The notes under the pieces are model-generated. The model was not told where the DNA came from and did not search any database. It saw only the letters and a list, made by a program, of their open reading frames with translations. Below, in pieces: positions 9,699-18,612 of a DNA stretch of 64,000 bases. The DNA lies in the NCBI GenBank assembly GCA_964608915.1, contig CAZSQA010000028.1, positions 26,825-90,824 of the forward strand. Direction: 5' to 3'. The first letter of the stretch is position 1. Every line of letters begins with the position of its first letter. This DNA comes from QWQI01 sp964608915 (GTDB taxonomy: Bacteria; Planctomycetota; Planctomycetia; Isosphaerales; Isosphaeraceae). The translations under genes and the position numbers were made by a program.

Positions 9699-10811
9699 AT
9701 GCTGAGTCTCGTGACGATACTGACCTGGTTCCTCTGGTTTTTCGTGGCCTGTCTGGCCGCGTTCGGGCTTTGGGTCGCGCTGCTGCCGGCATCGATCCGG
9801 CCGCTTTTCCGGCTGTTGCTCTGGCCGCGTTATTCGATCCGAGTACGGGGGTTGGAAAACGTGCCGAGATCCGGCCCGCTGATGATCGTCGCGAACCATG
9901 TCTCATGGATCGACGGCTTCATCGTCGCCTCGGTCTGCCCGCGACCGGTTACCGTGCTCGTGAACAAGGATTATTGCGACAACCGTGGCCAGCGCTGGCT
10001 CGCAAGCCGGATGAACGTCATCCCGATCCCGGCGACCGGACCGAAGGCCCAGCGAGTGGCTCTCGAGGCGATGCGCAAGGCTCTCGACGAAGGCCGCACC
10101 GTCGGCCTGTTCCCTGAAGCACAGCTTTGCCGGAGCGGCATGATGACGCCGTTCCTGCGCGGCGTCGAAATGATCCTCAAGGACAAACCTGGCGTCGTCG
10201 TCGTGCCGATCGGTCTGGCCGGGGTCTGGGGATCGTATTTCAGCTTTTCCGGCGGCCATTTCTTCGGGAAAAAGCCGAAAGGGCTGCGCCGGAAAATCGG
10301 CATCGCGTTCGGTCAGCCGCTGCCGTCGTCGGTGAAGTCGGTCGAATTGAGGCGATCCGTTATCGTTCAGATGGTGAAAGCCGCCGAACTGATCCCCGGA
10401 GTCGATCTCATGCCCGAAACGCTCGACTTCGAACTCGGGCACTGGCGGCATCCCGAATTCGGGCTGCTCACGGCATCGGCGCCTGACTTTCTCCAACCTT
10501 CGCGCAAGATCCGCCAGGTCGCCAACAAGCCAGGATCGGTCGGCCAGGTCGTCCCGGGGCTGGCTTTGAGGTCGGTCGACGAAGCAGGGAACGAATTGCC
10601 CGCCGACGCCTCAGGCAGGCTCCAATTGCTGCGGCCGGGTGGCGAGCGCTGGATCGATACCGGCGCCTCGGGGCGGATCGATGCCGACGGGTTCGTCTGG
10701 CTGGACGATCCCGATGCCGGTTTCGTCACCGGGATTCGCAAGGAATTCGTCAAAGTCAGGCCCGGCGATGTTGCGGAAGGAACCGCGAATCAGGGCACTC
10801 CGTCCGCCTGA
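9699..10811 (+). CDS. PlsC-type acyltransferase with adenylate-ligase-like tail
   Basis: A 370-residue protein. After an N-terminal hydrophobic helix (residues 5-35) comes a lysophospholipid acyltransferase domain with the catalytic H67-VSWI-D72 motif and the LFPEA substrate motif. It would transfer acyl chains to lysophospholipid at the membrane. From about residue 275 the sequence changes: GSVGQVVPGLALRSVDE, G-R-L-Q-L, DTGASGRIDADGFVWL. This closely follows the late core of acyl-AMP ligases (TGD-x-G-x-x-D-x-D-G-F). The ligase A-core motifs (such as TSGTTG) and the catalytic lysine region are absent. It therefore looks like a shrunken relative of the acyltransferase/acyl-ACP synthetase fusion Aas. 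The 3' end overlaps the convergent DUF502 gene by 22 bases. Confidence 0.82.
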   Translation: MLSLVTILTWFLWFFVACLAAFGLWVALLPASIRPLFRLLLWPRYSIRVRGLENVPRSGPLMIVANHVSWIDGFIVASVCPRPVTVLVNKDYCDNRGQRWLASRMNVIPIPATGPKAQRVALEAMRKALDEGRTVGLFPEAQLCRSGMMTPFLRGVEMILKDKPGVVVVPIGLAGVWGSYFSFSGGHFFGKKPKGLRRKIGIAFGQPLPSSVKSVELRRSVIVQMVKAAELIPGVDLMPETLDFELGHWRHPEFGLLTASAPDFLQPSRKIRQVANKPGSVGQVVPGLALRSVDEAGNELPADASGRLQLLRPGGERWIDTGASGRIDADGFVWLDDPDAGFVTGIRKEFVKVRPGDVAEGTANQGTPSA

Positions 10812-11554
10812 GGCGATTTGTCAGGATCCGGCCGTTCCGACAAATGGAAGGGCAGATCGTCCGGAACGCTCAAGCCGCCGGAGACGATCGCCTGAATTGC
10901 CTGAGTCGGCGTCCACGACAGTTCGATGACTTCGTCGGCGGGAACGAAAAGCGTGAAGCCCGTCGGTGGCATCACGCCGGTCAGGAGCATCACGGCGTAA
11001 ATCGGCCGGTCGCCTGTCGGGTCATTGAGGGTGTTCGTGACGAATCCCAGGCTTTTCACGCGTGAATTCGGGAATTCGAACAGCACCACTTTTTCGAATT
11101 TGCGATCCGTACCGGAGGATTGGTCGATGCTGTGGATCACGCTGTAAACGGCGTCGTAAATCGTTTTGACGACGGGCACCCTGCGAATGACCCAGTCGAC
11201 GGCCCAGTACACACGCGACCGCGCGAAGCCCCCCATGATGAAAAGCAGCAGCCCGAGGAGCATCAGCACGAGCCCCGGGGCGACGATCATGTCCCACCAG
11301 GCGGGCATGTCCTTGGCCGGCGGCAGACCGAAGAGGCGCATGATCGATTGCAGAATCGGGTTCAGAATCGACGTGATCAGCAGCGTGTAGGTGAACTGGA
11401 TGATCCAGAGCGTCACGAACAGCGGCAAAGTCGCCAAAAGCCCCGTCACGATTCGGCGCTTGACGTAACCGGCCATCGTGCCCGTCGTCTCGCTTCCTTC
11501 GACCGCCAGGGGGGCGGAACGAGCGTTTTCTGTCCGATCCTGTTCCATCGGCAT
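10790..11554 (-). CDS. DUF502 family membrane protein
   Basis: A 254-residue inner-membrane protein of the DUF502 family, whose molecular role is unknown. After a polar leader come two membrane helices (about residues 37-60 and 85-110). A conserved soluble part follows with VVKTIYDAVYSVI, VVLFEFPN and SLGFVTNT, and PPTGFTLFVP near the end, all typical of the family. CGGAGACC precedes the first ATG by suitable spacing. The gene is convergent with, and slightly overlaps, the PlsC gene. Confidence 0.85.
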   Translation of the reverse strand: MPMEQDRTENARSAPLAVEGSETTGTMAGYVKRRIVTGLLATLPLFVTLWIIQFTYTLLITSILNPILQSIMRLFGLPPAKDMPAWWDMIVAPGLVLMLLGLLLFIMGGFARSRVYWAVDWVIRRVPVVKTIYDAVYSVIHSIDQSSGTDRKFEKVVLFEFPNSRVKSLGFVTNTLNDPTGDRPIYAVMLLTGVMPPTGFTLFVPADEVIELSWTPTQAIQAIVSGGLSVPDDLPFHLSERPDPDKSPQADGVP

Positions 11555-11734
11555 CGGTCTCCGTGCTCAGTACTTGGCTTTCCGTTCGTCGGCGAATCCA
11601 AGAATAGCCATCACGGCAGACTGCTGCCAGACGATTCGCAGGAAGATCGAGGCCTCCGCAAGCCACTCGTGCAGAGCGATCGGTTATGATGAACGCGAAT
11701 GACGAAGGCGGCTTTTGCACTTGGAGCAATTCGA

Positions 11735-12829
11735 ATGACGCTTCGACGAATCGTGATCGTGGCTGGCTTAATGGTGCTCGTTCCTGTCGGTGCCGCCGAA
11801 TTCACGTTCGGACAGACCGGGACCGAAGCCAGGCCCGAATCCGGCCAGATTGCGTTCGAAAGCCCGCTCTTCGGCATTCGGACCTCGCTCCCGGCGGCCT
11901 GGCCGATCCTCGCCCGGGAGAAGGACGAAATGGTTTTCGTCTGCCAGATTCCCCAGCCGGAACGGCCTGAGCGGCCAGGCGTCTTCGCGTGCGAAATCGC
12001 GATCGCGCCGGAGAATCTCGAAGAATATCGATCGCGGATCGAAAAGAATGCCCAGCGAGGCAACGCTCGCGGCGAACTTGTCGTCAATGCCATCCGCCCC
12101 GCGGTCACGGACGGCCTCCCCGAACGGCTGGAAACGGTCCGCGAATTCCGCCTGCCCGACGGCGAAACCTGGCGCGAGCTGAGCTATCTCATCATTCGTG
12201 GCAGGCATATGTACACGTTCGTGCTCAATGTCGAAGTCTCGACGCTTACGAAGGTCCGGGCAGCGTTCGAAAAGTCGGTCGCCGCGACGGTGTTTTCGAC
12301 GCCTGATTCCGGTGCCGACCGCATCACCGGATCGCCCACGAATCGCTGGATTCAGACGGAGTATCAGTTCGTCGTCGACCTTCCTGAAGGCTGGGCCGCG
12401 CTACTTGCCCCGAGGGAAGTCGCCATCCTGTACGCCAACGCGCCGCCGAAGGGAATCTGGGCGGACAACATGCTCATCCTCGCCGCGAAGAAAGGGAGTT
12501 CCGATTACGCGAAGCTAGCCGAAACCCTGCCGGCCGACCTCGAAGCCGTCGACCCTTCCTGCAAGGTCAGGTTCAGCCGGGTGATCCGCACGAAGGACGA
12601 CCGCCAGGCGCTGGAGACGGTCGTCGACGTCAAGCGAGGGCCGTTCGCCATGACGATCCACGAATGGCGGTTCCGTGGCGATCGCTACGACTATGAACTC
12701 AAATTCACCGTCGAGACGCCCGGCTACGAGGCTCTCAAACCAGGCCTGATCAAGTGCTTCGAGAGCTTCACCGAATTGCCCGGCGAGGAGCGTTCAGGCA
12801 ACCCCGCGCCGAACGACGGTAAGCCTTGA
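11735..12829 (+). CDS. exported protein of unknown function
   Basis: A 364-residue protein with a signal peptide (MTLRRIVIVAGLMVLVPVGA, cleavage near residue 20-25). An upstream ATG at 11699 is in frame, but the ATG at 11735 has GGAGC eight bases before it and gives a normal signal peptide. The mature part contains two similar halves (about residues 45-190 and 205-350). Each has a pattern like (S)PLFGIRTSLPAAWP / YQFVVDLPEGWAALLAP followed by FEKSVA or FESFTE, resembling proteins that bind small ligands in the periplasm. I recognise no catalytic motif and do not assign a family. Confidence 0.6.
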   Translation: MTLRRIVIVAGLMVLVPVGAAEFTFGQTGTEARPESGQIAFESPLFGIRTSLPAAWPILAREKDEMVFVCQIPQPERPERPGVFACEIAIAPENLEEYRSRIEKNAQRGNARGELVVNAIRPAVTDGLPERLETVREFRLPDGETWRELSYLIIRGRHMYTFVLNVEVSTLTKVRAAFEKSVAATVFSTPDSGADRITGSPTNRWIQTEYQFVVDLPEGWAALLAPREVAILYANAPPKGIWADNMLILAAKKGSSDYAKLAETLPADLEAVDPSCKVRFSRVIRTKDDRQALETVVDVKRGPFAMTIHEWRFRGDRYDYELKFTVETPGYEALKPGLIKCFESFTELPGEERSGNPAPNDGKP

Positions 12830-12884
12830 AATCAGCCGGAAGACCAGTCGTCGAGCTGTCCGGCGTTGTCCGAACCGGGCGAGG

Positions 12885-13568
12885 TCAGTCCTCGGCGAAG
12901 GCGTGGTCGCCTACGAACGGGTTTTCGTTCTTTTCCCGAACGACGGTCGTCGCCGGGCCGTGCCCCGGGAACAGCATGGTTTCGATCGGCAGGGCAAACA
13001 ACTTCTCACGAATCCCGCTGACGAGCTGCTCCATGTTTTTCTGCCCGTGTGTCGTGTGCAGGTCGACACGGCCGACCGAGCCCTGAAAGATGACATCGCC
13101 GACGAAGGCCGAGGCAGGGTCCTGGTTCGTGACGACGAACACGATCGAACCGGGGCTGTGGCCCGCGATTTCGATTGTCTTCACGTGCATTCCCGCGACA
13201 TCGAACGATTCTCCGCCTCGAACGATTTTGCCGGCCGCGGGCGCGACGACCGGAAAACCCATCGGGGCCGACAGGTTCTTTTCAGGATCTCGCAGCAGTT
13301 CTTCTTCGGCGGCTCCGATGACGATCCGGGCATCCGGAAATTCGCGATGCAGCCTTTCGAGACCCATGATGTGGTCCGCATGCCCGTGCGTGATCCAGAT
13401 CTCGGCCAGAGTCAGCCCGTTCGAACGGATCAGGCGTATGAGCGATTCCACTTCGAAGCCGGGGTCGATGGCCACGGCCTGTGGTTCGCCATGTTTCCAG
13501 ACAAGATAGGAGTTCTGGTCGAACATGGCGGAAACGACGCGTTCGATGATGATCCGATCGCTGGTCAT
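12885..13568 (-). CDS. MBL-fold metallo-hydrolase (glyoxalase II-like)
   Basis: A 227-residue metallo-beta-lactamase-fold hydrolase. The zinc-binding motif H61-G-H63-A-D65-H66 is intact, followed by GHSPGSIVF, FVGDVIF and a late FPGHGPATTV, as in hydroxyacylglutathione hydrolase-like proteins. It lacks the long C-terminal substrate domain of true glyoxalase II, so it belongs to the short YcbL-like group; the thioester substrate is unproven. The ATG at 13568 has AGAGGA seven bases upstream. It lies downstream of the FtsK gene on the same strand, separated by a hairpin, and is probably a separate transcription unit. Confidence 0.88.
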   Translation of the reverse strand: MTSDRIIIERVVSAMFDQNSYLVWKHGEPQAVAIDPGFEVESLIRLIRSNGLTLAEIWITHGHADHIMGLERLHREFPDARIVIGAAEEELLRDPEKNLSAPMGFPVVAPAAGKIVRGGESFDVAGMHVKTIEIAGHSPGSIVFVVTNQDPASAFVGDVIFQGSVGRVDLHTTHGQKNMEQLVSGIREKLFALPIETMLFPGHGPATTVVREKNENPFVGDHAFAED

Positions 13569-13607
13569 GCACAATTCCTCTGAGACATTCCTGTTCCGAT
13601 TTCGTCG

Positions 13608-13637
13608 GCCGATTTTACGGAATCCCGCAAAATCGGC
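13608..13637 (-). terminator. hairpin after FtsK gene
   Basis: GCCGATTTT pairs perfectly with AAAATCGGC (nine bases, 12-base loop), 55 bases beyond the FtsK stop and 40 bases upstream of the hydrolase gene. There is no strong U-run on the minus strand, so its role as a terminator is likely but not certain. Confidence 0.55.
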
Positions 13638-13691
13638 AACGTCGGCCTGTCCGAAGCCGCTGGCGGACGATTCCGAAGTCCGGCCGTCTTC

Positions 13692-16600
13692 TCAGCGGGC
13701 GTATCGGCCGCGGAGGGTGTCCGTCCAGTTTCGCCACAGTTCCGGTTCGACCTGAGCATAGGGGCGGATTTTGGTCGTTTCGTTTTCGGAAGGGCGCACG
13801 AGAAGAGCCTGGGTGCGGTCGAGCCGGGAAGCGGCGACATGATCGAGAAAATGGGTGCTCTCGGCGGCCGTCGTCTGGAAGATGACGATCGTGCCGAATT
13901 CGTTGAGCGCGGAGCGGTCCGTCGAATGCCCGAGGGTGATCGATCCGTCCGTCCAGAGAATCGTGTGAATGCCCACGACCGGTCCGTCGCGAAGGATCTC
14001 GCTGAGGATCTTCGTCGGTGAAGGGGCTTCCTTGTCACTCGAACCGAAGCCGCCGAAGCCGTAAGCGTCGTCCGATTTTCGCAGGTCTCGCAGGCGAGCG
14101 AGGTCGTTGATGACGAGAAACACCGGCTTCGCGGCTTTCGCGGGGTTGTCCTGCCGCTCGTGGAGCATTTCCCTGAGGGCCGCCAGCCGATCTTTCGTCT
14201 CGACAGGGTCGATGAAAGTGACGTTCGGACTGACGCCTTCCCAGAAAGCCTTCGAACCACCTTCGCCCGCGACGGGCGACTCGACGATCGCCACTTCGGC
14301 CTCGGGAGAACTCAAGACGATGCCGAGTATCCCGGCGGCCTGCATCGCCCGGATTTCCTGAGACTGCCGGCCGACGATCAGCAGATTCGAAGCCGGCTGA
14401 CGGTCGAATCGAATCGCCGGCGGGTCAGAGATCGTTACGGTTTCGCCAGGCCAGAACGTCGGTACGTCGAATTTCGCCAGGCTGCCTGCCGCGAGATCGC
14501 CGATCGCCCGGGCCATCTGCTGGTTCTTGCGAAGATCGCCTGGGCAGTTGCCTTCGAAGACGATCATCGGCCGCCGCCGTCGCCAGCCCTGGTCCTGAGC
14601 CACCTGATGAATACGGCCGAGCTGGACTTCCCGGTCGTGATCGGAGATCCAGACCGCCTGGAACAGGTGGTTGCCTTCCGGCAGACCGTTCGCGTCGTTA
14701 TAGATGGCCTCGCCCGGGCGAGAGAGCATTCTGGCCGCAGGGTTGTCTTCGCTCAGAATCAGTCGGGAGTCGTTCTCGTTGCACTGAAGTGCGATGCGCA
14801 CGCCCATCTGGCCGATCGTGCTGCGCGCGATGGCATAGGCGCCGGCCATGCTCTGCGAACCGAGCACGACATGCAGGCCGAAAGCCCGGCCCTGACGCAC
14901 AAGCCTGTCCAGAAGCGTCGCGGCATCGCTGGCGATGCGATCGTCCTCGTTGAACAATTCCTGGAATTCGTCGACGATCAGGAGAATTCGCGGCATCGGT
15001 TCGTCAGGTCGAGCGACCCGGAAACCCGCGACATCCTGAACGCCAGCCTGACGGAACTTCTCGCCCCGGATCGTCAACTCCCGATCGAGCCGCTCGAGCA
15101 CGCTCAGGCCAAATTCCCGCTCGCTTTCCACACCGACGACCTGTGCCTGAGGCAGGTCCCGGGTCGCGTAGTTTTTGAATTCGACCCCTTTTTTGAAGTC
15201 GACGAGATACAGCTCAAGCTCCGCCGGCGAATACCTCAGCGCTGCGTTGGTCGCGATCGCGTGCAAGAGCGTACTTTTCCCGGAACCTGTCCGGCCCGCC
15301 AGCAGCATGTGCTGGGATGTTCCTTCGCCGAGTTTCAGGCTTTGCAGTTGCCGAGCCCCGGCCCGACCGAGCGGAATGTCGATGCCGTGCGAGGTCGAGC
15401 CTTGCCAGATCCGGTCAGGCGCGGGCGTGACGACGGAGAAGGGGACTTCCACCCGCAGCGATTTCTTCGCCGCCGCTCCGAAAGCACGCACTACGGAGGT
15501 CATCACTGCCGGCTCCGGGGCGTTTTCCCATCGAATACCTCGCGCATCGAGCGGGTGTGAGGGCCACGACCAACGGTTCTTGTCGGCAGACCAGACGATC
15601 CTTTCGATCCTGCCACGCAGATCCGATGCCATGGGATCGATCGGTCCTGGGGCAGACAGGTCGTGGCCGATCAATACGTAAATGCCGCAGCGGCCGCCAG
15701 CTTCGATCAGCCGCCTGAGCCGCCGCGCGGATTCGTCCGTGATAGCCGCGGGCCAGTCGGCCATGATCAGGAACCGGTACGGTTCCGCCACTTCGCCGGC
15801 ATCGCGGTTGTAATCCTCGATCGTGGCATACTGGTTGCGCAGATAATTCTGAACGACGAATTCCAGATGCATCGTCAGTTCGGCCAGGCGGGCTTCGATG
15901 TCGCGGGCCTCGGACCAGGGCCGCTGATTCACCAGAGAAGGTTCGAAATCCGCCAGGTGAAGCAACCCCGAGAAAGTCTGCCCGAGACCGATCGGATCGA
16001 TCAGCGTGAATTTCGTATGACCTGGCGGGAAAGAAGTCAGGATCCGCAGCGCCAGAGTCTGCAGCAGGGCGTTCGAAGCGGCCCGCCGGCCGGGAGGTGC
16101 CTGAATCCAGATCGTCGACTTCGGCCCTGGCAGTGGGAGCACGATCGGGATTTGCGAGAGATCCGGTATCAGGGACCGTTCCTGAGGCTCGATCCTCAGC
16201 GAGGGCACAGCTTCTTCGAGTGAGACTGTCACACTGCCAAGAAGCAGGGAACCTGCCGGTTCCTGCATCCCCGCCGGGTCCGGCCGATCGTTCCAAGCCG
16301 GGGCGAACCGGCCGAGCCAGTCGCTCCATTCTTCAAGGACCGTCGACGTGCTCCGGCATGCCTCATGCCAGCGGTTGCGGATCTGGTCCAGGTCGTCCCG
16401 ATACTGCTTTTCGATCTCGTCCCGGCGGGTTTCCAGCTCCGTGCGGATTTCATCGGTCTTCCGCTTCGCTTCCGACTCGACGCTCGTGAGAGCTTCACGC
16501 AGTTTCGTGTCGAGAGACGCGAGGCTCAGATCCGCCTTCTCTTGCAGACTGGCGACTGATTCTTCCCAGGCGGCACGTGTCTGGGAGACCTTTCCGGCCG

Positions 16601-17615
16601 CGACTTCCTGCGCGAAATAGACGTTCTGCTTGGCTGTGGTCGTCGCCGAATCACGCGACTCTTCGAGTTTCCGATCGATATTCTTTTTCGATTCGGCGTA
16701 CCAGGATTCCGTACGGTCGTGAAAATCCGCGACGTCTCGGCGTAACCCGTTCCCTGCCGTCGCGGCGATCATGAGCCTCTTGCGAAACGTATTGCGTTCC
16801 CAAATCACGCCCAGCGACCCCAGGATCGAAACCGCCGCCAGAGGAATGAACCAGGGCACGCCGAGAGCATAGCCGGCACCGGTCGCCAGAATCGTCGCGA
16901 CCGGAATCGTCTTCCAGGAAAGCAACCTGTGCGACCATGCGGTTTTCGTTTTCCGGTCCGTCCGTTCCAGGATTTCGATCTCGAGTTCCAGCGGAGCAGG
17001 GTCTGGCTGAGGCGGAGTGACCCCGATCAGGGGCGGCTCCGACTCCGCCCGGCCCGATTCGTCGCTCTCTTCCGGATGCCAATCCAGACCATCGCGCTGC
17101 CAACCGTCGTGCAGTTCCTTGAGCCGGTTTTCGAGCTGCCGGACCTTGCGCTGCAAATGCATGTACTGCGATTCGAGCGTGCCTGTCGCGCTATCCGAAC
17201 TCGCCGCGGCGTGCCAGATCGCTTCGTCCCGCTTTTTCGTTTCCTTCATGATCTTCGCGGAAAGCCGGTCTTCGATCTCTCGAAGCGCCGTGTCCCGCGT
17301 TTGCGTAATTCTGCCGATCTTCTCTTCTAGCGACTTTTTGAGCGTGTCCACCGATTCCTGATAACGATGACGAACCGAGGCCGTCTGCTCGTTCCGATCC
17401 GATACGATCCGCGTCGCGGCAGTGTCGTGCTTTTTCTGCGCCGCTTTCGCCGCCGCCTCACGCGTGAGTTCGGCGGACTTCACGGCTTCCGTTCTCTTCG
17501 CGGTCGATTCCAGAAAATCCGCGACGCTCCGCCCGGGATCCAGCGCCAGGCGTGTCTCGCCAGTGCCGCTTCCCAAAGGTTCGTTCGCCAGTATTCCGGA
17601 TGTCGATTGAGTCAT
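13692..17615 (-). CDS. FtsK/SpoIIIE-type ATPase of a WXG100 cluster
   Basis: A 1307-residue P-loop ATPase of the FtsK/SpoIIIE (EccC-like) family, the presumed motor of a reduced type VII-like secretion system. Order of parts: a charged coiled-coil region (about 30-175), two membrane helices (about 236-272), a second coiled coil (300-470), a degenerate ATPase domain (500-720), an intact FtsK domain with Walker A AGRTGSGKST (K780) and Walker B ILLIVDEFQE, and a third degenerate domain. I start at the ATG at 17615 (MTQSTSG); an in-frame upstream ATG at 17798 would overlap the preceding gene and adds an atypical basic stretch. Three genes upstream on the same strand encode two WXG-type small proteins and a coiled-coil protein. 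Confidence 0.88.
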   Translation of the reverse strand: MTQSTSGILANEPLGSGTGETRLALDPGRSVADFLESTAKRTEAVKSAELTREAAAKAAQKKHDTAATRIVSDRNEQTASVRHRYQESVDTLKKSLEEKIGRITQTRDTALREIEDRLSAKIMKETKKRDEAIWHAAASSDSATGTLESQYMHLQRKVRQLENRLKELHDGWQRDGLDWHPEESDESGRAESEPPLIGVTPPQPDPAPLELEIEILERTDRKTKTAWSHRLLSWKTIPVATILATGAGYALGVPWFIPLAAVSILGSLGVIWERNTFRKRLMIAATAGNGLRRDVADFHDRTESWYAESKKNIDRKLEESRDSATTTAKQNVYFAQEVAAGKVSQTRAAWEESVASLQEKADLSLASLDTKLREALTSVESEAKRKTDEIRTELETRRDEIEKQYRDDLDQIRNRWHEACRSTSTVLEEWSDWLGRFAPAWNDRPDPAGMQEPAGSLLLGSVTVSLEEAVPSLRIEPQERSLIPDLSQIPIVLPLPGPKSTIWIQAPPGRRAASNALLQTLALRILTSFPPGHTKFTLIDPIGLGQTFSGLLHLADFEPSLVNQRPWSEARDIEARLAELTMHLEFVVQNYLRNQYATIEDYNRDAGEVAEPYRFLIMADWPAAITDESARRLRRLIEAGGRCGIYVLIGHDLSAPGPIDPMASDLRGRIERIVWSADKNRWSWPSHPLDARGIRWENAPEPAVMTSVVRAFGAAAKKSLRVEVPFSVVTPAPDRIWQGSTSHGIDIPLGRAGARQLQSLKLGEGTSQHMLLAGRTGSGKSTLLHAIATNAALRYSPAELELYLVDFKKGVEFKNYATRDLPQAQVVGVESEREFGLSVLERLDRELTIRGEKFRQAGVQDVAGFRVARPDEPMPRILLIVDEFQELFNEDDRIASDAATLLDRLVRQGRAFGLHVVLGSQSMAGAYAIARSTIGQMGVRIALQCNENDSRLILSEDNPAARMLSRPGEAIYNDANGLPEGNHLFQAVWISDHDREVQLGRIHQVAQDQGWRRRRPMIVFEGNCPGDLRKNQQMARAIGDLAAGSLAKFDVPTFWPGETVTISDPPAIRFDRQPASNLLIVGRQSQEIRAMQAAGILGIVLSSPEAEVAIVESPVAGEGGSKAFWEGVSPNVTFIDPVETKDRLAALREMLHERQDNPAKAAKPVFLVINDLARLRDLRKSDDAYGFGGFGSSDKEAPSPTKILSEILRDGPVVGIHTILWTDGSITLGHSTDRSALNEFGTIVIFQTTAAESTHFLDHVAASRLDRTQALLVRPSENETTKIRPYAQVEPELWRNWTDTLRGRYAR

Positions 17616-17767
17616 TTTGTGCTCGCGCTTTTCGTGGTGACGTGTCCGGATTCGATGGATGACGGCAATCCGTCTCTTCTGGCGAACGATGCATGTCAAG
17701 CTGGGGAGGGACGGTCGGGGCGTCTTTTCGAGTGCCTGAATCAGAAGGTTCGTCGCCGGTCCGACGG

Positions 17768-17998
17768 TTACAGGATGTCGTCTCGCGGTGGGCCGCATTC
17801 CCGTTTCATCTGTCCGACGATCGAAGCGATCTCGTCCATCGCCATCCCGCCGACTTCAACGGCACGAAGCATCGGCACGATCTGGCGCTCGTGAAACTCC
17901 CGCGCCTTGCCGTCGCGCCAGACCGTCATCACCTGGTCCATCGCGGTTTCCAGATCGAGGGCGGCAGATTTCAGCCTTCCTGAAGAGGAATGGCTCAT
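17768..17998 (-). CDS. small WXG-like protein
   Basis: A 76-residue helical protein. The segment VWRDGKAREFHERQI, between two amphipathic helices, follows the WXG100 pattern (W-x-x-x-x-A-x-x-F) seen in secreted partners of FtsK-type ATPases, and the size fits. It has no signal peptide. Its ATG overlaps the preceding stop (ATGA) and has GAGGA upstream, so translation is coupled. It is followed after 152 bases by the FtsK gene. The assignment rests on pattern and context. Confidence 0.6.
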   Translation of the reverse strand: MSHSSSGRLKSAALDLETAMDQVMTVWRDGKAREFHERQIVPMLRAVEVGGMAMDEIASIVGQMKRECGPPRDDIL

Positions 17999-18576
17999 GA
18001 TTCGTCCTCCGTTCGGGGCGTGTCGTCAGAGGCCTCCGCCGCAGCGCCGGACGAAGCCGCCGATTCGTAATCTCTCCGGGGCAGGGAAGTCGCCGAATAG
18101 GCGTCGATCGCGTCCGCCATCCGGCTGAGTAGTTCGATCGGCCGCTCGAAACCGCCCTCGGCGATGTCCCGGATGCCGCGCGTTCTGGCATGGAACTCGT
18201 CCAGCTCCCGTTCGAGCTGCACCCGCCATTTCCGAATCAGCGGCAAACGGGCCCGGGATTGTTCGAGCAGCCGTTCCAGCCGCCGCACTTCTTCCTTTTC
18301 GACGAAAGCCGCCCCCGGGCGATCCGTTCCCTGTGTCTGCAACTTCTTCCGAAAAAGTGAGTTGCGTGCTTCTGAAAGCTCGAACTCGAGGCGCTTGATC
18401 CGCCCTTCCCAGTAGGCCGGCATCTCTCTGTCCAGCCAATGCCAGGCACGCCGCAATTCCAGATCCATACTGGTCACCACGGCGCGAGCTTCTTCCGCGA
18501 ACCGGGCGATCGCGTTCTTCGCGTCGTCCAGAGCTTCGGTCGTACCCAGCCGAACTTCGGAATTCGAATCGCTCAT
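17995..18576 (-). CDS. coiled-coil protein of the WXG100/FtsK cluster
   Basis: A 193-residue, highly charged protein that is almost entirely helical: three long coiled-coil segments (about residues 15-75, 85-140 and 145-165) and an acidic, Ala/Ser-rich tail. W-rich spots (RRAWHWLD and AYWEGR) lie in the first helix. No known domain is recognised. GGAGG lies 11 bases before the ATG. It sits between two WXG-like genes and shares a four-base overlap with the second. A role as chaperone, adaptor or substrate of the FtsK motor is a guess from context. Confidence 0.7.
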   Translation of the reverse strand: MSDSNSEVRLGTTEALDDAKNAIARFAEEARAVVTSMDLELRRAWHWLDREMPAYWEGRIKRLEFELSEARNSLFRKKLQTQGTDRPGAAFVEKEEVRRLERLLEQSRARLPLIRKWRVQLERELDEFHARTRGIRDIAEGGFERPIELLSRMADAIDAYSATSLPRRDYESAASSGAAAEASDDTPRTEDES

Positions 18577-18612
18577 GGATGGCTATCCTCCGGAAGTTCG
18601 CCGAAATCGGAA

